Part shown: piece after piece, positions 29,043-38,038 of the stretch
Position numbering within the stretch: the first letter of the stretch is position 1
How the letters are laid out: each line of letters opens with the position of its first letter
Source: a virus
Length of the DNA stretch: 64,000 nt
IMG/VR virus record: IMGVR_UViG_3300032286_000272
Coordinates: 1-64,000 of that record
Direction: 5' to 3' (one strand)
The notes under the pieces: generated by a model
What the model was told of the DNA's origin: nothing
Seen by the model: only the letters and a program-made list of their open reading frames with translations
The model's database searches: none
Position numbers and translations under genes: made by a program

Positions 29043-30377
29043 TTACCCGTTACTTTCGTGCTGTACATATGGCTCGTGTGTAGGGGCACGTTTTACAATA
29101 GTATTTAGGCTTCCTGCAGATCCGCCGGTATTAGGTAAACTGGTTGTTCCTATAGCAGTAGCAACAGCAGCAGATTCTGCTGCAGGTCCATTCATATGTA
29201 TCTGGTTGGCACTTTCTAAATGTTGACCGCCTGATCTAATATTAGTACTTCCACTAGCTGTAAAATTATTATTACCGGTAGCACTTACTTCTAAATTTTT
29301 TCCTACCGTGATGTAACCGCTGTCATTTACAATTAAAGATAGATTTCCTGCAGACTCTATCTTAACTCCAGCTGTACCAGATTTAATATTAACTGCTCCG
29401 CCAGCTTCAAGATTTATATCGCCGCTGGCTAAGAAATTAAAATCTTTTTCGCTGTGTATGCTAACACTGTCTTGTGCATAGATATCAATTTTTCCATTAC
29501 TGGTCATTTCAATCCATGCTGTGCCTTTACTGTTGGCAATGTAGATTAAATCTTTGGTGTTGTGCATCAAGATTTGATGCCCTGTTCTTGTTCTAAGTCT
29601 TATCAGTTCATTGTCACCGTTGACATCGCCGTCATCCATAACAAATGACGACCCGCCCAATCTACTGATTGGTGCACGTCTATCACCGCTATAACCAATT
29701 TTTGCTTTTGGACCGTTGGGATCCAATGGTCCAGGAGTACTGATGCCGAACACACCGCTGGGCACTTCTCTTCGAGCACTGCTGCTGGTGGTGCCTCTGA
29801 CAGTATCTAATAATAGGCCTTGCTCAAGAAGTCTGTCTGCAAAAGGATGCACAGGCCTGACTATGGTATTAATGTTAGTTTTCTTTGCCTGTTGATCGCC
29901 TTTGTTAAACTCTGCAACAGGCAAGTAGTCAGTTCCGTATTTTCTTTTCTGTTCAGGAGTAAGGGCTACATATTCACTGGCAGCAATACCGGGTATCATA
30001 TGATTCTGGAATGTATCCTGTACGCAGCCAAACCAATAACCTTGATTAGGATCTCCGTCGACAAAGATAACCATAATCATTGTGCCAATGTCGGGAGGTA
30101 CCATCCAAAAACCATAACTCTTTTGTACGTCGTTATAGTCAAAAGCGTTGTTTCCTTCCCAACGAACGCTGGTAGCTCCCGAAAACGGACTAAGATATTT
30201 TACAATATAAGTGCCGCCTTGAAGAGAAACAGAAGTAGAATTAAAAGGGTTTGTTACGCCCTGGGTTAATACCACTTCTAGACTACCCATGTAGCTAGGA
30301 TCGAGGTGGTTAGTTATTTCTGCCAGGAAAGGTCCCGGAGATGGTAATCGTCCTTTTTTTCTATTATCTATTGCCAT
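29043..30377 (-). CDS. gp5: Baseplate hub/spike protein gp5-like, without lysozyme domain
   Basis: A 444-residue protein. The N-terminal ~150 residues form the OB-fold type domain of gp5/VgrG proteins (GPFLAEITNHLDPSYMGSLE; SYGFWMVPPDIGTMIMVIFV; NQGYWFGCVQDTFQNHMIPG). A middle region contains SSFVMDDGDVNGDNELIRLR and TRTGHQILMHNT. The C-terminal ~130 residues (VSIHSEKDFNFLASGDINLE to LESANQIHMNG) are the repetitive beta-helix of the spike. No T4-type lysozyme domain lies between these parts, as in known cyanophage gp5. Adjacent to the hub gene (3 nt). Confidence 0.88.
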   Translation of the reverse strand: MAIDNRKKGRLPSPGPFLAEITNHLDPSYMGSLEVVLTQGVTNPFNSTSVSLQGGTYIVKYLSPFSGATSVRWEGNNAFDYNDVQKSYGFWMVPPDIGTMIMVIFVDGDPNQGYWFGCVQDTFQNHMIPGIAASEYVALTPEQKRKYGTDYLPVAEFNKGDQQAKKTNINTIVRPVHPFADRLLEQGLLLDTVRGTTSSSARREVPSGVFGISTPGPLDPNGPKAKIGYSGDRRAPISRLGGSSFVMDDGDVNGDNELIRLRTRTGHQILMHNTKDLIYIANSKGTAWIEMTSNGKIDIYAQDSVSIHSEKDFNFLASGDINLEAGGAVNIKSGTAGVKIESAGNLSLIVNDSGYITVGKNLEVSATGNNNFTASGSTNIRSGGQHLESANQIHMNGPAAESAAVATAIGTTSLPNTGGSAGSLNTIVKRAPTHEPYVQHESNG

Positions 30378-30379
30378 AA

Positions 30380-32587
30380 TTAATCTGGAAACTCTGGTTC
30401 TAAGAAACTAACTTCGAGCGGAGGAAGTGGAGTAGATTGAATTACTACTTGTCTAATCGGTTGAGTTACTACTCCTTCTCTTAGTGTTTCAGTTTCATAT
30501 TTCAGATTGGGGTCAGTTGCTGGACTGTTATCAATTATTTGTCCCGACATTCTTACAACTTGTAATCGTTGTTTAAATATTCCATCAGAAAAAGTACTGC
30601 GAGCAGTGTTGACTCTATAAATTCCACTGAATGGTACTTTTTCGTCGCTAAATGCATATAGGCCTCCTTCTTCTAAACTCTGTATGCCAACAGGATTATT
30701 AAATTTGATCTGTATTAAAACTTCACCTAACAAGTGATTAACATCCCCTAATTCGTTCATTTTATCTGAATCTTTAGAAGTTTTGGGGTTATAACTGCCT
30801 ATTCCCCCTTGTATTAGGTAGAAAGGGTCTCCTATAATCTCAAGCTCTCCACTAACCATACTAGTTTGAGAATTTATAATTGCATCATGCATATTCCTTG
30901 CCAATGCCAGATACGGATCGTCACTGGGTTGGCCTGCATTACCACCGCTTTGCTGAACGCTAGTTGGTGCATCACTAGTCCTAAACATAGGTGTACCCAC
31001 AGTTTCCTTCTTCAAAGTTTCTTGATTATCTCCTACAATTTTCCGATCATCTTTTTCTCGTTCTTCAGAAGAAAATCGAGATGTAGGCAAATCATTGTCT
31101 CCCAATGCTTTAGGTATAGCTTCAAAATATAGTGTATTAAAATTAAGTTTAAAATTTAATATATCGTTGTTGCCGCCTGTATAGATATAATTATATTCTT
31201 TAAGAACTATATTTTTAAAATTGCTTACGTCGATCTTTTGACTATGATATCCAGGTATTCGAGTAAAGTGTGTCAGATAAGGAACTACTGAATATGTAAA
31301 ATCTTGGAAAGGTTTTCTTGATACAGTGTCAATAACTGACCTATTGGTTACTTCTACTTTAATAATAAAATACTCAAAATATCCGTAATTATCAAGATGC
31401 GGCTTTAAGTCTTTTAATTTTTTTTTAATGTATTCACTATCTCTAACTACTGAACTAATAATTTCATGAATCTTTGCACCTTCTCTATATTGAACTTGAG
31501 AATCTGTAGTCTCAGGTGATTCTTTTCCTTGAACTTTTTCTCCAACAATTTTGTAGGCATTTTTTACACCTTGAGAAGCATCTCCAGGATCCCTAAAACT
31601 GAATAATCGATTAGATTTGTCAATAGATACAAGATTAGACTTACCAATGCTATTAACTTCTTTGTAGTTAAAACTACCGTCTTTATTTCGTGTTGGAAAT
31701 TTTATAAAATATCTATCAGAAGTAGATGCTAGTTTATTTTCAGCTTTTGACGATTTATCATCGTCCGAAGCTAGCTCATTTAAGTTATTACATAAATCTC
31801 CTAAAATCTTTTCTATAGTTGTTCCATTCATAGACACCGGAGATTTAATGGTGTTAGGTAATCCTAGAGCTTTTTCATTAAATGATACCGCTTTGCATCT
31901 ATAGAGGGTCCCGCGTTCAGTAATTTCAACATCAACTCCTGTAAAACCTAATAAAAAATATCTAGTACTAAGTGGTATAACTTCTGAAGGAGCTAGCGGA
32001 GCTGTCGACGGATATCCTTTAAATTCCATTTTTAAAACATAACTAGCATGAGTATAAGTTAAGTAACCAGCTGCTACGGCAGCTACATGTAGTGCTTCAA
32101 TAAATCCGTTTACACTATAAGGCTCAATAACTTCAAATTTAATAGATGTAGCAGTAGTTGCGCCGCTGGCTTCATTTGGTCCCATGACAGTGTCAATTTC
32201 AACATTGTCAATAAACATGTCAAACCGGCCAGGACTTTTTTGATTAAAACTTTTTACTAACTCTGATCCGGAAAAATCCTTCTCGATTGAATTAACAGGA
32301 GTATATGTATCGCCAGTTTCTGTATTAATTCTTTGTGTTACTATACGATCAACTACTTCAACTTTAGTGCTTAACCCGGTAAATCCTTTGCCGCCAGTTT
32401 TTAAAATTACTAAATCTAATTCAGTATCCATATAAGTATCTGGAGTGTTGGCATCGGTTTTTCTTACAGCAGCCAGAGTAAAATTATAAGTGTATGAAGA
32501 GTATCCATAAAAAGGATTCTTTACAAGTTTAGTTTCTGCTGTTGGTTGAGTTGATCGAGAAGCTGTTTTGAATTTGACATCTGTCAT
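30380..32587 (-). CDS. Baseplate hub protein candidate (gp27-equivalent position)
   Basis: A 735-residue protein between gp53 and gp5. It has Lys/Ser/Thr-rich segments and beta-rich blocks (YTYNFTLAAVRKTDANTPDT; IKFEVIEPYSVNGFIEALH; TRYFLLGFTGVDVEITERGT), a charged loop near 495-560, and a final domain (GELEIIGDPFYLIQGGIG; GIYRVNTARSTFSDGIFKQR) typical of hub proteins that bind the spike. In T4 the neighbour of gp5 in the hub is gp27, which is about half this length, so the role is inferred from position and C-terminus. Good Shine-Dalgarno (AGGAAG) before ATG 32587. Confidence 0.55.
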   Translation of the reverse strand: MTDVKFKTASRSTQPTAETKLVKNPFYGYSSYTYNFTLAAVRKTDANTPDTYMDTELDLVILKTGGKGFTGLSTKVEVVDRIVTQRINTETGDTYTPVNSIEKDFSGSELVKSFNQKSPGRFDMFIDNVEIDTVMGPNEASGATTATSIKFEVIEPYSVNGFIEALHVAAVAAGYLTYTHASYVLKMEFKGYPSTAPLAPSEVIPLSTRYFLLGFTGVDVEITERGTLYRCKAVSFNEKALGLPNTIKSPVSMNGTTIEKILGDLCNNLNELASDDDKSSKAENKLASTSDRYFIKFPTRNKDGSFNYKEVNSIGKSNLVSIDKSNRLFSFRDPGDASQGVKNAYKIVGEKVQGKESPETTDSQVQYREGAKIHEIISSVVRDSEYIKKKLKDLKPHLDNYGYFEYFIIKVEVTNRSVIDTVSRKPFQDFTYSVVPYLTHFTRIPGYHSQKIDVSNFKNIVLKEYNYIYTGGNNDILNFKLNFNTLYFEAIPKALGDNDLPTSRFSSEEREKDDRKIVGDNQETLKKETVGTPMFRTSDAPTSVQQSGGNAGQPSDDPYLALARNMHDAIINSQTSMVSGELEIIGDPFYLIQGGIGSYNPKTSKDSDKMNELGDVNHLLGEVLIQIKFNNPVGIQSLEEGGLYAFSDEKVPFSGIYRVNTARSTFSDGIFKQRLQVVRMSGQIIDNSPATDPNLKYETETLREGVVTQPIRQVVIQSTPLPPLEVSFLEPEFPD

Positions 32588-32588
32588 A

Positions 32589-32891
32589 TTAACTTCCTAA
32601 TGCAGATTTAATAGTGGTGATTTTAGGAAGATAAATTTTCTTACCTGCGGTCAGATCAAATATAGGATCTTTAATTAAAGATCTATTTCTAACTGCAAAC
32701 ACCCACCAATAGTCTACAGTGTTGTATGTGTCATAGGATAGTAAATCCGGCCTATATTGGTATCGTGCATCAACTTCGTATAAGATATCGTCTGTTTCTG
32801 CAGGAATATTTCTAAAATTCAAAACATCAAGATAACCACTTTCTGTGATAGGTGTTTTGTAGTAAAGACTGCTATTACTGTAGGTTGTCAT
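32589..32891 (-). CDS. gp53: Baseplate wedge protein gp53-like
   Basis: A 100-residue protein. Its core, QYRPDLLSYDTYNTVDYWWV then FAVRNRSLIKDPIFDLTAGK and KIYLPK, is the pattern of the gp53/LysM-like baseplate family (a Tyr-Arg-Pro-Asp-Leu run, a Trp pair, then D-P-(I/L)-x-D-x-x-x-G). T4 gp53 is about twice as long. It would clamp wedges at their junctions. Its start overlaps the stop of the preceding gene by one base at 32891. Confidence 0.7.
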   Translation of the reverse strand: MTTYSNSSLYYKTPITESGYLDVLNFRNIPAETDDILYEVDARYQYRPDLLSYDTYNTVDYWWVFAVRNRSLIKDPIFDLTAGKKIYLPKITTIKSALGS

Positions 32892-33658
32892 TATAATAAT
32901 CCTGTTTTTCTAAGTTGATCGCCGGCAATCCACTCAGTTACTGAATAACTTTGCATCTCTGTTCTACTATACATAGGTGTGCAGGTTATAGAAATTGTGC
33001 TTATTGTAGGGACAGCCGTTGTTCCGAATTTCTTAACATCTTTTCCTGTACTAAAATAATCAACACCTTCCGGTAGCTCAACTCGTAAACTGCTAATAGA
33101 CACAGGTACATTGTCTAACATAAATGAGCCATAGGCAAATAATCTACATACGGGCGGCGGGCTTCCCGCGCCTTGGTCAAATCCAGTACGCATTTTAGTC
33201 AACGAACGAAGAAGGTGTACTGTAGACAAATAAACTGCGGCATCTTTTTCATTTTGAACAGTAAATTTTCCTTGAATACTGATTGGAGTAATAGAACTTC
33301 TTTGATAAAAATAAATTGCTTGATTGCTGTGCATTGGACTTAATGAACTATAATCGGCTTTTTGCTCATAGCTTATCGCTGGAGTATAAGGAAAAACAAT
33401 TCCCGCATTCATTAATAATTCAAAATTGTTACCGCCTGTTGTAAATGTCTGTAGATAACTTGTCGGAACTTTAATCCTCACTCTAGTATCATCTGGTGGA
33501 GTTGTTCCAGCAGCAGTGGTATAATTTACAGTACCGGGTTGCGGCGGAGTCGGCAAACCTCCAGTTGGCGGTCGTCCAGATAAGATTCTTCCAGCAGCAA
33601 TAGCAGAAGGTGCCAATACACTGCCTATAAGAAGAGATGAGATTATTGTGTTAGCCAT
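32891..33658 (-). CDS. Baseplate-tail tube junction protein (gp48/gp54-like)
   Basis: A 255-residue protein. The N-terminus has a hydrophobic stretch (IISSLLIGSVLAPSAIAAG) and a Pro-rich linker (PPTGGLPTPPQPG). The core has IVFPYTPAISYEQKADYS, SITPISIQGKFTVQNEKDAA and VYLSTVHLLRSLTKM. It ends with SLRVELPEGVDYFSTGK and SITCTPMYSRTEM. This resembles the tube-initiator proteins of T4-like aquatic phages, but I cannot separate gp48 from gp54. It is the first gene of the minus-strand operon, with Shine-Dalgarno AAAGGAAC and a late promoter upstream. Confidence 0.6.
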   Translation of the reverse strand: MANTIISSLLIGSVLAPSAIAAGRILSGRPPTGGLPTPPQPGTVNYTTAAGTTPPDDTRVRIKVPTSYLQTFTTGGNNFELLMNAGIVFPYTPAISYEQKADYSSLSPMHSNQAIYFYQRSSITPISIQGKFTVQNEKDAAVYLSTVHLLRSLTKMRTGFDQGAGSPPPVCRLFAYGSFMLDNVPVSISSLRVELPEGVDYFSTGKDVKKFGTTAVPTISTISITCTPMYSRTEMQSYSVTEWIAGDQLRKTGLL

Positions 33659-33676
33659 TCTTGTTCCTTTATAGCG

Positions 33677-33683
33677 TATTTAC
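33677..33683 (-). promoter_or_regulatory. Late promoter core GTAAATAC for the tail operon
   Basis: Minus strand GGTAAATACGC. The core ends 18 nt before ATG 33658, with a Shine-Dalgarno between. It heads the ~29-kb minus-strand operon. Confidence 0.6.
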
Positions 33684-33685
33684 CG

Positions 33686-33693
33686 AATAAATA
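33686..33693 (+). promoter_or_regulatory. Possible late core AATAAATA upstream of gp55
   Basis: The core is on the plus strand 75 nt before the gp55 ATG, back-to-back with the minus-strand late promoter. If active, gp55 would activate its own gene. The ATG is distant, so this is tentative. Confidence 0.3.
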
Positions 33694-33717
33694 ATGTGCT
33701 ACTTTAATTAACATTGG

Positions 33718-33745
33718 TTGACAATAACCAAAATCATGTTATACT
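33718..33745 (+). promoter_or_regulatory. Strong sigma70-like promoter of gp55
   Basis: TTGACA (perfect) at 33718-33723 and TATACT at 33740-33745, 16-bp spacer, 23 nt before the gp55 ATG. It indicates pre-late transcription of the sigma factor by unmodified host polymerase. Confidence 0.8.
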
Positions 33746-33768
33746 AAACGTGAGGGATTTTAATAACA

Positions 33769-34704
33769 ATGACAGATATCATACCAGTAATAAAGAAAGT
33801 TAAATACTTAAACAACAGAGATTTATTAGCAGAGATACATAGAAGCAAGTGCTCTTTCTCAAGTTTTACCAAATCAGAATACAGTCAGCACGATATTATT
33901 CTAACTAATTTGGATAAAATTAACATTCGAACTGTAGCAGACGCAAAACGTGCTAGAGCTAAAAGAATGGGCATACAGGCCTTTGCAGAAGCTAGATTGT
34001 CCGGGGATAAAAAGATAAAGTTATCCGAAGTTACTCCAGATTACAAAACCATAGCCAAAACCGATGTGGTTATTAGAATTATGACTTTTGATCATATTCC
34101 ACTGGCGCCAGGTCGCAAGAAGACAACCAAAACTGTTGCAGATGCACATGACAAGGTTAACTTTCCACCCTTCCAACATTGGAAGTTTGATGATAATGAC
34201 GAGCTAATATGTGTGGGTAAAAGTCATTGGACTGGCGGAATTAAAACTGGTAAATTCAGTAAGGATCACGGACGTATTACAGAAAACTTAGGTCGCATGT
34301 ATATCAAACTAGCCGATAGATATGCTCAAAGAAGCAACTGGAGGGGCTATACCTACATTGAAGAAATGAAGGGGCAGGCCATTCTACAACTAAGTCAAAT
34401 TGGTCTACAGTTCGACGAATCTAAGTCAGAAAATCCATTCGCCTACTATACCGCAGCAGTTACCAATAGCTTTACTAGAATCCTAAACCTAGAAAAGAAA
34501 AGTCAAAATATTCGAGACGATCTGTTAGAAGAAGCTGGTTTAACACCTAGTTTGACAAGACAAAACAGCCAAGAATATGCAGAAGAAATTGCTCGACAGG
34601 CCGAACTGTATAAGAACATGCGGATGCCAAAAGCCGAAGCTGCTGATTATGTAGATGAGACAGACGGCGAAACAGAGAGCGAAGACGAGGATACTAAGGC
34701 TTGA
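33769..34704 (+). CDS. gp55: Late transcription sigma factor gp55
   Basis: A 311-residue protein. The N-terminus VKYLNNRDLLAEI matches the T4 gp55 start (YVNNKELLQAI). Residues ~168-265 (GRITENLGRMYIKLADRYAQ; YTYIEEMKGQAILQLSQIGL; ENPFAYYTAAVTNSFTRIL) are the sigma-like core that binds polymerase and recognises the late -10 element. T4 gp55 is 185 residues; here about 135 extra residues (~30-165, including FDHIPLAPGRKKTTKTVAD and NFPPFQHWKFDD) sit between the two parts. The C-terminal tail is acidic. Transcribed from a strong sigma70-like promoter. The many TATAAATA-type sites in this window are its expected targets. Confidence 0.92.
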   Translation: MTDIIPVIKKVKYLNNRDLLAEIHRSKCSFSSFTKSEYSQHDIILTNLDKINIRTVADAKRARAKRMGIQAFAEARLSGDKKIKLSEVTPDYKTIAKTDVVIRIMTFDHIPLAPGRKKTTKTVADAHDKVNFPPFQHWKFDDNDELICVGKSHWTGGIKTGKFSKDHGRITENLGRMYIKLADRYAQRSNWRGYTYIEEMKGQAILQLSQIGLQFDESKSENPFAYYTAAVTNSFTRILNLEKKSQNIRDDLLEEAGLTPSLTRQNSQEYAEEIARQAELYKNMRMPKAEAADYVDETDGETESEDEDTKA

Positions 34705-34729
34705 CTTTACTCGTTTTAACCGCTAAACT
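34701..34729 (+). promoter_or_regulatory. Sigma70-like promoter directly abutting gp47
   Basis: TTGACT at 34701-34706 and TAAACT at 34724-34729, 17-bp spacer. The -10 box ends 6 nt before ATG 34736 and there is no Shine-Dalgarno, so the transcript would begin at or next to the start codon. Confidence 0.5.
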
Positions 34730-34735
34730 ATTGAG

Positions 34736-35752
34736 ATGAATAATTTGTTTAAAAAAGTAGCGGTATTCACCGATCTACATGTGGGATTAAAATCCAACAG
34801 CGCAACACATCTTCGCGATTGCCAAGAATACGTAGATTGGTTTATTGAACAAGCACAACAACAAGGGTGTGAAACTTGTATCTTTATGGGGGACTGGAGT
34901 CATAATCGCAACAGTCTTAACCTAATCACGCTGAACACATCTTTAGAACTACTGGAAAAATTAGGGGCTGCTTTTGAGCAGTTTTTCTGGTTTCCAGGCA
35001 ATCATGATCTGTTCTATAAGGACAAACGAGACATCCATAGTTCAGCATTTGGGCGACATATTCCAGGCGTGACTGTGGTCGAAGGAGTAACTACCATAGG
35101 TGATGTGACCTTAGTGCCGTGGTTGGTAGGTGACGAATGGAAAGCTATGAAGGATGTCAAGAGCAAATATATCTTTGGACACTTTGAATTGCCACTGTTC
35201 TATATGAACGCCATGGTACAGATGCCCGATCACGGTGAACTTAAAGCTGAAGATTTTAACGGGCCGGATTATGTCTTTAGCGGGCACTTCCATAAACGTC
35301 AAAGCAAAGGCAGAGTGCACTATATTGGCAATGCGTTTGCACACAACTTTGCAGACTCCTGGGATGACGATCGGGGCATGATGGTGTTAGAGTGGGATGG
35401 TGAGCCAACCTACTTCAATTGGCCAAATGCTCCCAAATATCGCGTTATCAAACTCAGCGACCTAATTGATCGCGCAGATGAAGTTATGAAAAGCAAGATG
35501 AATCTTAAAGTACATCTTGACATTGATATCAGCTACGAAGAAGCTAACTTTATCAAAGAAACATTTATCGCAGATTACGACATTAGAGAGATTAGTCTAA
35601 TACAGGATAAGACCAATCTCGAAGGCACCATTGAAGACAACCCTGATCAAAAGTTTGAAAGTGTGGATCAAATTGTCATAGAGCAGTTGGTGAATATTGA
35701 TTCAGAACAGTTTGATAAAAATGTCCTGCTAGAAATCTATAACAGCATTTAA
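34736..35752 (+). CDS. gp47: Recombination endonuclease subunit gp47 (Mre11-type)
   Basis: A 338-residue protein with the calcineurin-like phosphoesterase motifs in order: FTDLHVG (Asp13, His15), GDWSHNR, WFPGNHD and SGHFHKR, which bind two metal ions. It pairs with gp46 to resect DNA ends for recombination-dependent replication and host DNA degradation. It lies directly upstream of gp46, as in T4. The start lacks a ribosome site and may be leaderless. Confidence 0.95.
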   Translation: MNNLFKKVAVFTDLHVGLKSNSATHLRDCQEYVDWFIEQAQQQGCETCIFMGDWSHNRNSLNLITLNTSLELLEKLGAAFEQFFWFPGNHDLFYKDKRDIHSSAFGRHIPGVTVVEGVTTIGDVTLVPWLVGDEWKAMKDVKSKYIFGHFELPLFYMNAMVQMPDHGELKAEDFNGPDYVFSGHFHKRQSKGRVHYIGNAFAHNFADSWDDDRGMMVLEWDGEPTYFNWPNAPKYRVIKLSDLIDRADEVMKSKMNLKVHLDIDISYEEANFIKETFIADYDIREISLIQDKTNLEGTIEDNPDQKFESVDQIVIEQLVNIDSEQFDKNVLLEIYNSI

Positions 35753-35765
35753 TGGTATAAGAACA

Positions 35766-37550
35766 ATGTTTAAATTAAAAAATATCAGTGTTAAAAACTT
35801 TCTGAGTGTGGGTAATCAGACTCAGGCAGTAGACTTTGACAAAGAGCATCTTACATTAGTATTAGGCGCTAACTTAGATCTAGGCGGAGACGATACAGGA
35901 AGCCGAAACGGTACAGGAAAAACAACCATTGTTAACGCATTAAGTTATGCTCTATACGGACAAGCGTTAACCAATATTAAAAAAGAAAACTTGATCAACA
36001 AGACCAATGGCAAGAACATGCTGGTTGCTGTTGAATTTGAGAAGTCTAGCACCAAATACAGGATTGAACGTGGTCGTAAACCCAACGTGCTTAAACTATA
36101 TGTTAACGATCAAGAAATCAAATCCGAAGGTAAAGACGGAGAAGACGAAAGCCAGGGCGACAGTCGAGAGACACAGAAGGCAATCGAACAGATGCTGGAA
36201 ATGTCGCACACCATGTTCAAACATTTGGTTGCACTAAACACCTACACAGAACCGTTCCTCAGCATGAAGGCTGCGGATCAACGTGAAGTAATTGAACAAC
36301 TATTAGGCATTACCCTACTGTCAGAAAAGGCAGAAGCTCTTAAAACACTTGTCAAAGAAACCAAGGACAAGATACAGCAAGAAGAATTTAAAATTCAAGG
36401 CATTAAGACTGCTAACGAAAATGTACAAAAGAGCATTGATAGTTTAGAATTAAAAAATTCAGCTTGGGAAACAAAGAAAGATCGTGATTTAGAAAATCTC
36501 GGCAAAGCCATTGTTCAGTTAGAAAGTGTTAACATTGAAGACGAGCTGGCTGCACACATTGCTCTCAAGGCATGGGATGAACTTGATACTAAGATTCGAA
36601 ACTTAAACAAGCAAAAGTCTACTTTAGAAAGCGCTGTTGTTCAAGCGCAAAAGACACGCGACAAATATATAAAAGAAGCCGAAGCTCTAACCAACAAGAC
36701 TTGTCCTGCATGTGAACAAGAATTACATGATCATAAGCACGGAGAAATGACCAATACTGCTGTGCAGCACCTTGCAGAAGCACAGACATATTTTGATAAG
36801 GTTGCAGGTGACTTGAAAAAGATCTTAACTGAACTGGGCACAGGCGAAATGCCTCACAAACCCAACACATTTTATGATACAGAGGCAGAAGCACTGGGAC
36901 ACAAAAACAATCTCAATAACTTAGAACGCCAGTTGACAGAAAAGATTAACGAGCGAAATCCCTATGCTGAACAGATCGAAGAATTAAAAAAGACAGCCAT
37001 TCAAGAAATCAACTGGGAAGGTGTCAATATTTTATCCAAGGCCAAAGACCATCAAGAATTTTTACTCAAGTTATTAACTAACAAAGACAGCTTTATCCGT
37101 AAAAAGATCATTGATCAAAATCTTGCCTACTTGAATAAACGGTTGGGCTACTATATTGATAAGCTAGGTCTTCCACATCGAGTGGTATTCCAAAACGATC
37201 TAAATGTAGAAATTACACAGCTAGGACAAGATTTAGATTTTGATAACCTAAGTCGAGGTGAACGCAACAGGCTAATTTTATCTATGAGTTTTGCTTTCCG
37301 CGATGTATGGGAAGGACTATATCAAAGTATCAATTTATTGTTTATTGACGAGCTGATGGACTCTGGTATGGATTCTGCAGGTGTTGAATCCGGACTTGCG
37401 GTCCTAAAAAAGCTGGCCAGAGACCGCAATAAGAATATATACTTAATATCACACAAAGACGAACTCGTAGGACGGGTAAACAATGTGCTACGTGTGATTA
37501 AAGAGAACGGTTTTACCAGCTATTCAAACGATGTAGACTATGTCGAATAA
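35766..37550 (+). CDS. gp46: Recombination ATPase subunit gp46 (Rad50-type)
   Basis: A 594-residue SMC/Rad50-like protein. The N-terminal P-loop is in GSRNGTGKTTIVNALSYAL (~residues 46-64). Two long coiled-coil arms flank a zinc hook (CPAC, about residue 313). The C-terminus has the ABC signature LSRGERNR (~495) and Walker B NLLFIDELMD (~520). It drives gp47 nuclease action on DNA ends. Length is near T4 gp46 (560). Its last codons overlap the start of the next gene at 37540. Confidence 0.95.
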   Translation: MFKLKNISVKNFLSVGNQTQAVDFDKEHLTLVLGANLDLGGDDTGSRNGTGKTTIVNALSYALYGQALTNIKKENLINKTNGKNMLVAVEFEKSSTKYRIERGRKPNVLKLYVNDQEIKSEGKDGEDESQGDSRETQKAIEQMLEMSHTMFKHLVALNTYTEPFLSMKAADQREVIEQLLGITLLSEKAEALKTLVKETKDKIQQEEFKIQGIKTANENVQKSIDSLELKNSAWETKKDRDLENLGKAIVQLESVNIEDELAAHIALKAWDELDTKIRNLNKQKSTLESAVVQAQKTRDKYIKEAEALTNKTCPACEQELHDHKHGEMTNTAVQHLAEAQTYFDKVAGDLKKILTELGTGEMPHKPNTFYDTEAEALGHKNNLNNLERQLTEKINERNPYAEQIEELKKTAIQEINWEGVNILSKAKDHQEFLLKLLTNKDSFIRKKIIDQNLAYLNKRLGYYIDKLGLPHRVVFQNDLNVEITQLGQDLDFDNLSRGERNRLILSMSFAFRDVWEGLYQSINLLFIDELMDSGMDSAGVESGLAVLKKLARDRNKNIYLISHKDELVGRVNNVLRVIKENGFTSYSNDVDYVE

Positions 37551-37854
37551 TGAACTAGACAAATATAAGGAACTACATAACGAATTTACTACTAGATTCG
37601 TAAAGTATTATAATAGGAACTTAGAATTTATAAACAAAGTTAGCCATGACGGCAACACTGATCTAAAGAAGATTCTCAGAGAGATGATGGCCATCAACAA
37701 GGAGATGAGAGACAGTGTTACCGCAGTTTGGAAAGAGATGAGAGAAAACAGGAAAGAAGAATTAGCTGCTGCAAAAGCAAAACGAAAGTTTACCAAGCCG
37801 CAACATAAACCCCCAGGAAAACCAAGGAAAATAAAAAATGACAACAACCAATGA
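37540..37854 (+). CDS. Small basic helical protein, unknown function
   Basis: A 104-residue protein. ATG 37540 lies inside the end of gp46 (11-nt overlap), so translation is coupled. It is predicted to be helical (HNEFTTRFVKYYNRNLEFIN; LREMMAINKEMRDSVTAVWK) with a Lys/Pro-rich basic tail (KFTKPQHKPPGKPRKIK) that could bind nucleic acid. I do not recognise a family. Its 3' end overlaps the next gene by 17 nt. Confidence 0.7.
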   Translation: MSNNELDKYKELHNEFTTRFVKYYNRNLEFINKVSHDGNTDLKKILREMMAINKEMRDSVTAVWKEMRENRKEELAAAKAKRKFTKPQHKPPGKPRKIKNDNNQ

Positions 37855-38035
37855 ACAACTACAACAACAATTTGCAGAATTTCTAGCAGAGGATGCAAAG
37901 TTTACAGGCGGCAATAGTGCTGCTGGTACACGCAGTCGCAAAGCATTAGCTGAATTAGGTAAACTAGTAAAGGCTCGCCGTAACGAGATCACTGCTGAAA
38001 AGAATGCCCGTAAGGAAGCAAAAACGGCAAAATAA
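37838..38035 (+). CDS. Small conserved hypothetical protein
   Basis: A 65-residue protein, overlapping the previous gene by 17 nt in another frame and so probably coupled. It is Ala/Lys-rich and helical (TRSRKALAELGKLVKARRNE, then ITAEKNARKEAKTAK) after a polar N-terminus. Short proteins with this KALAELGKL-type helix are frequent in aquatic T4-like phages, function unknown. The GIY-YIG gene starts 3 nt later. Confidence 0.7.
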   Translation: MTTTNEQLQQQFAEFLAEDAKFTGGNSAAGTRSRKALAELGKLVKARRNEITAEKNARKEAKTAK

Positions 38036-38038
38036 TCG

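Noticed and set aside
29043-30377. Lysozyme domain expected in gp5
   Set aside because: No T4-lysozyme-like segment between the OB-like domain and the beta-helix.
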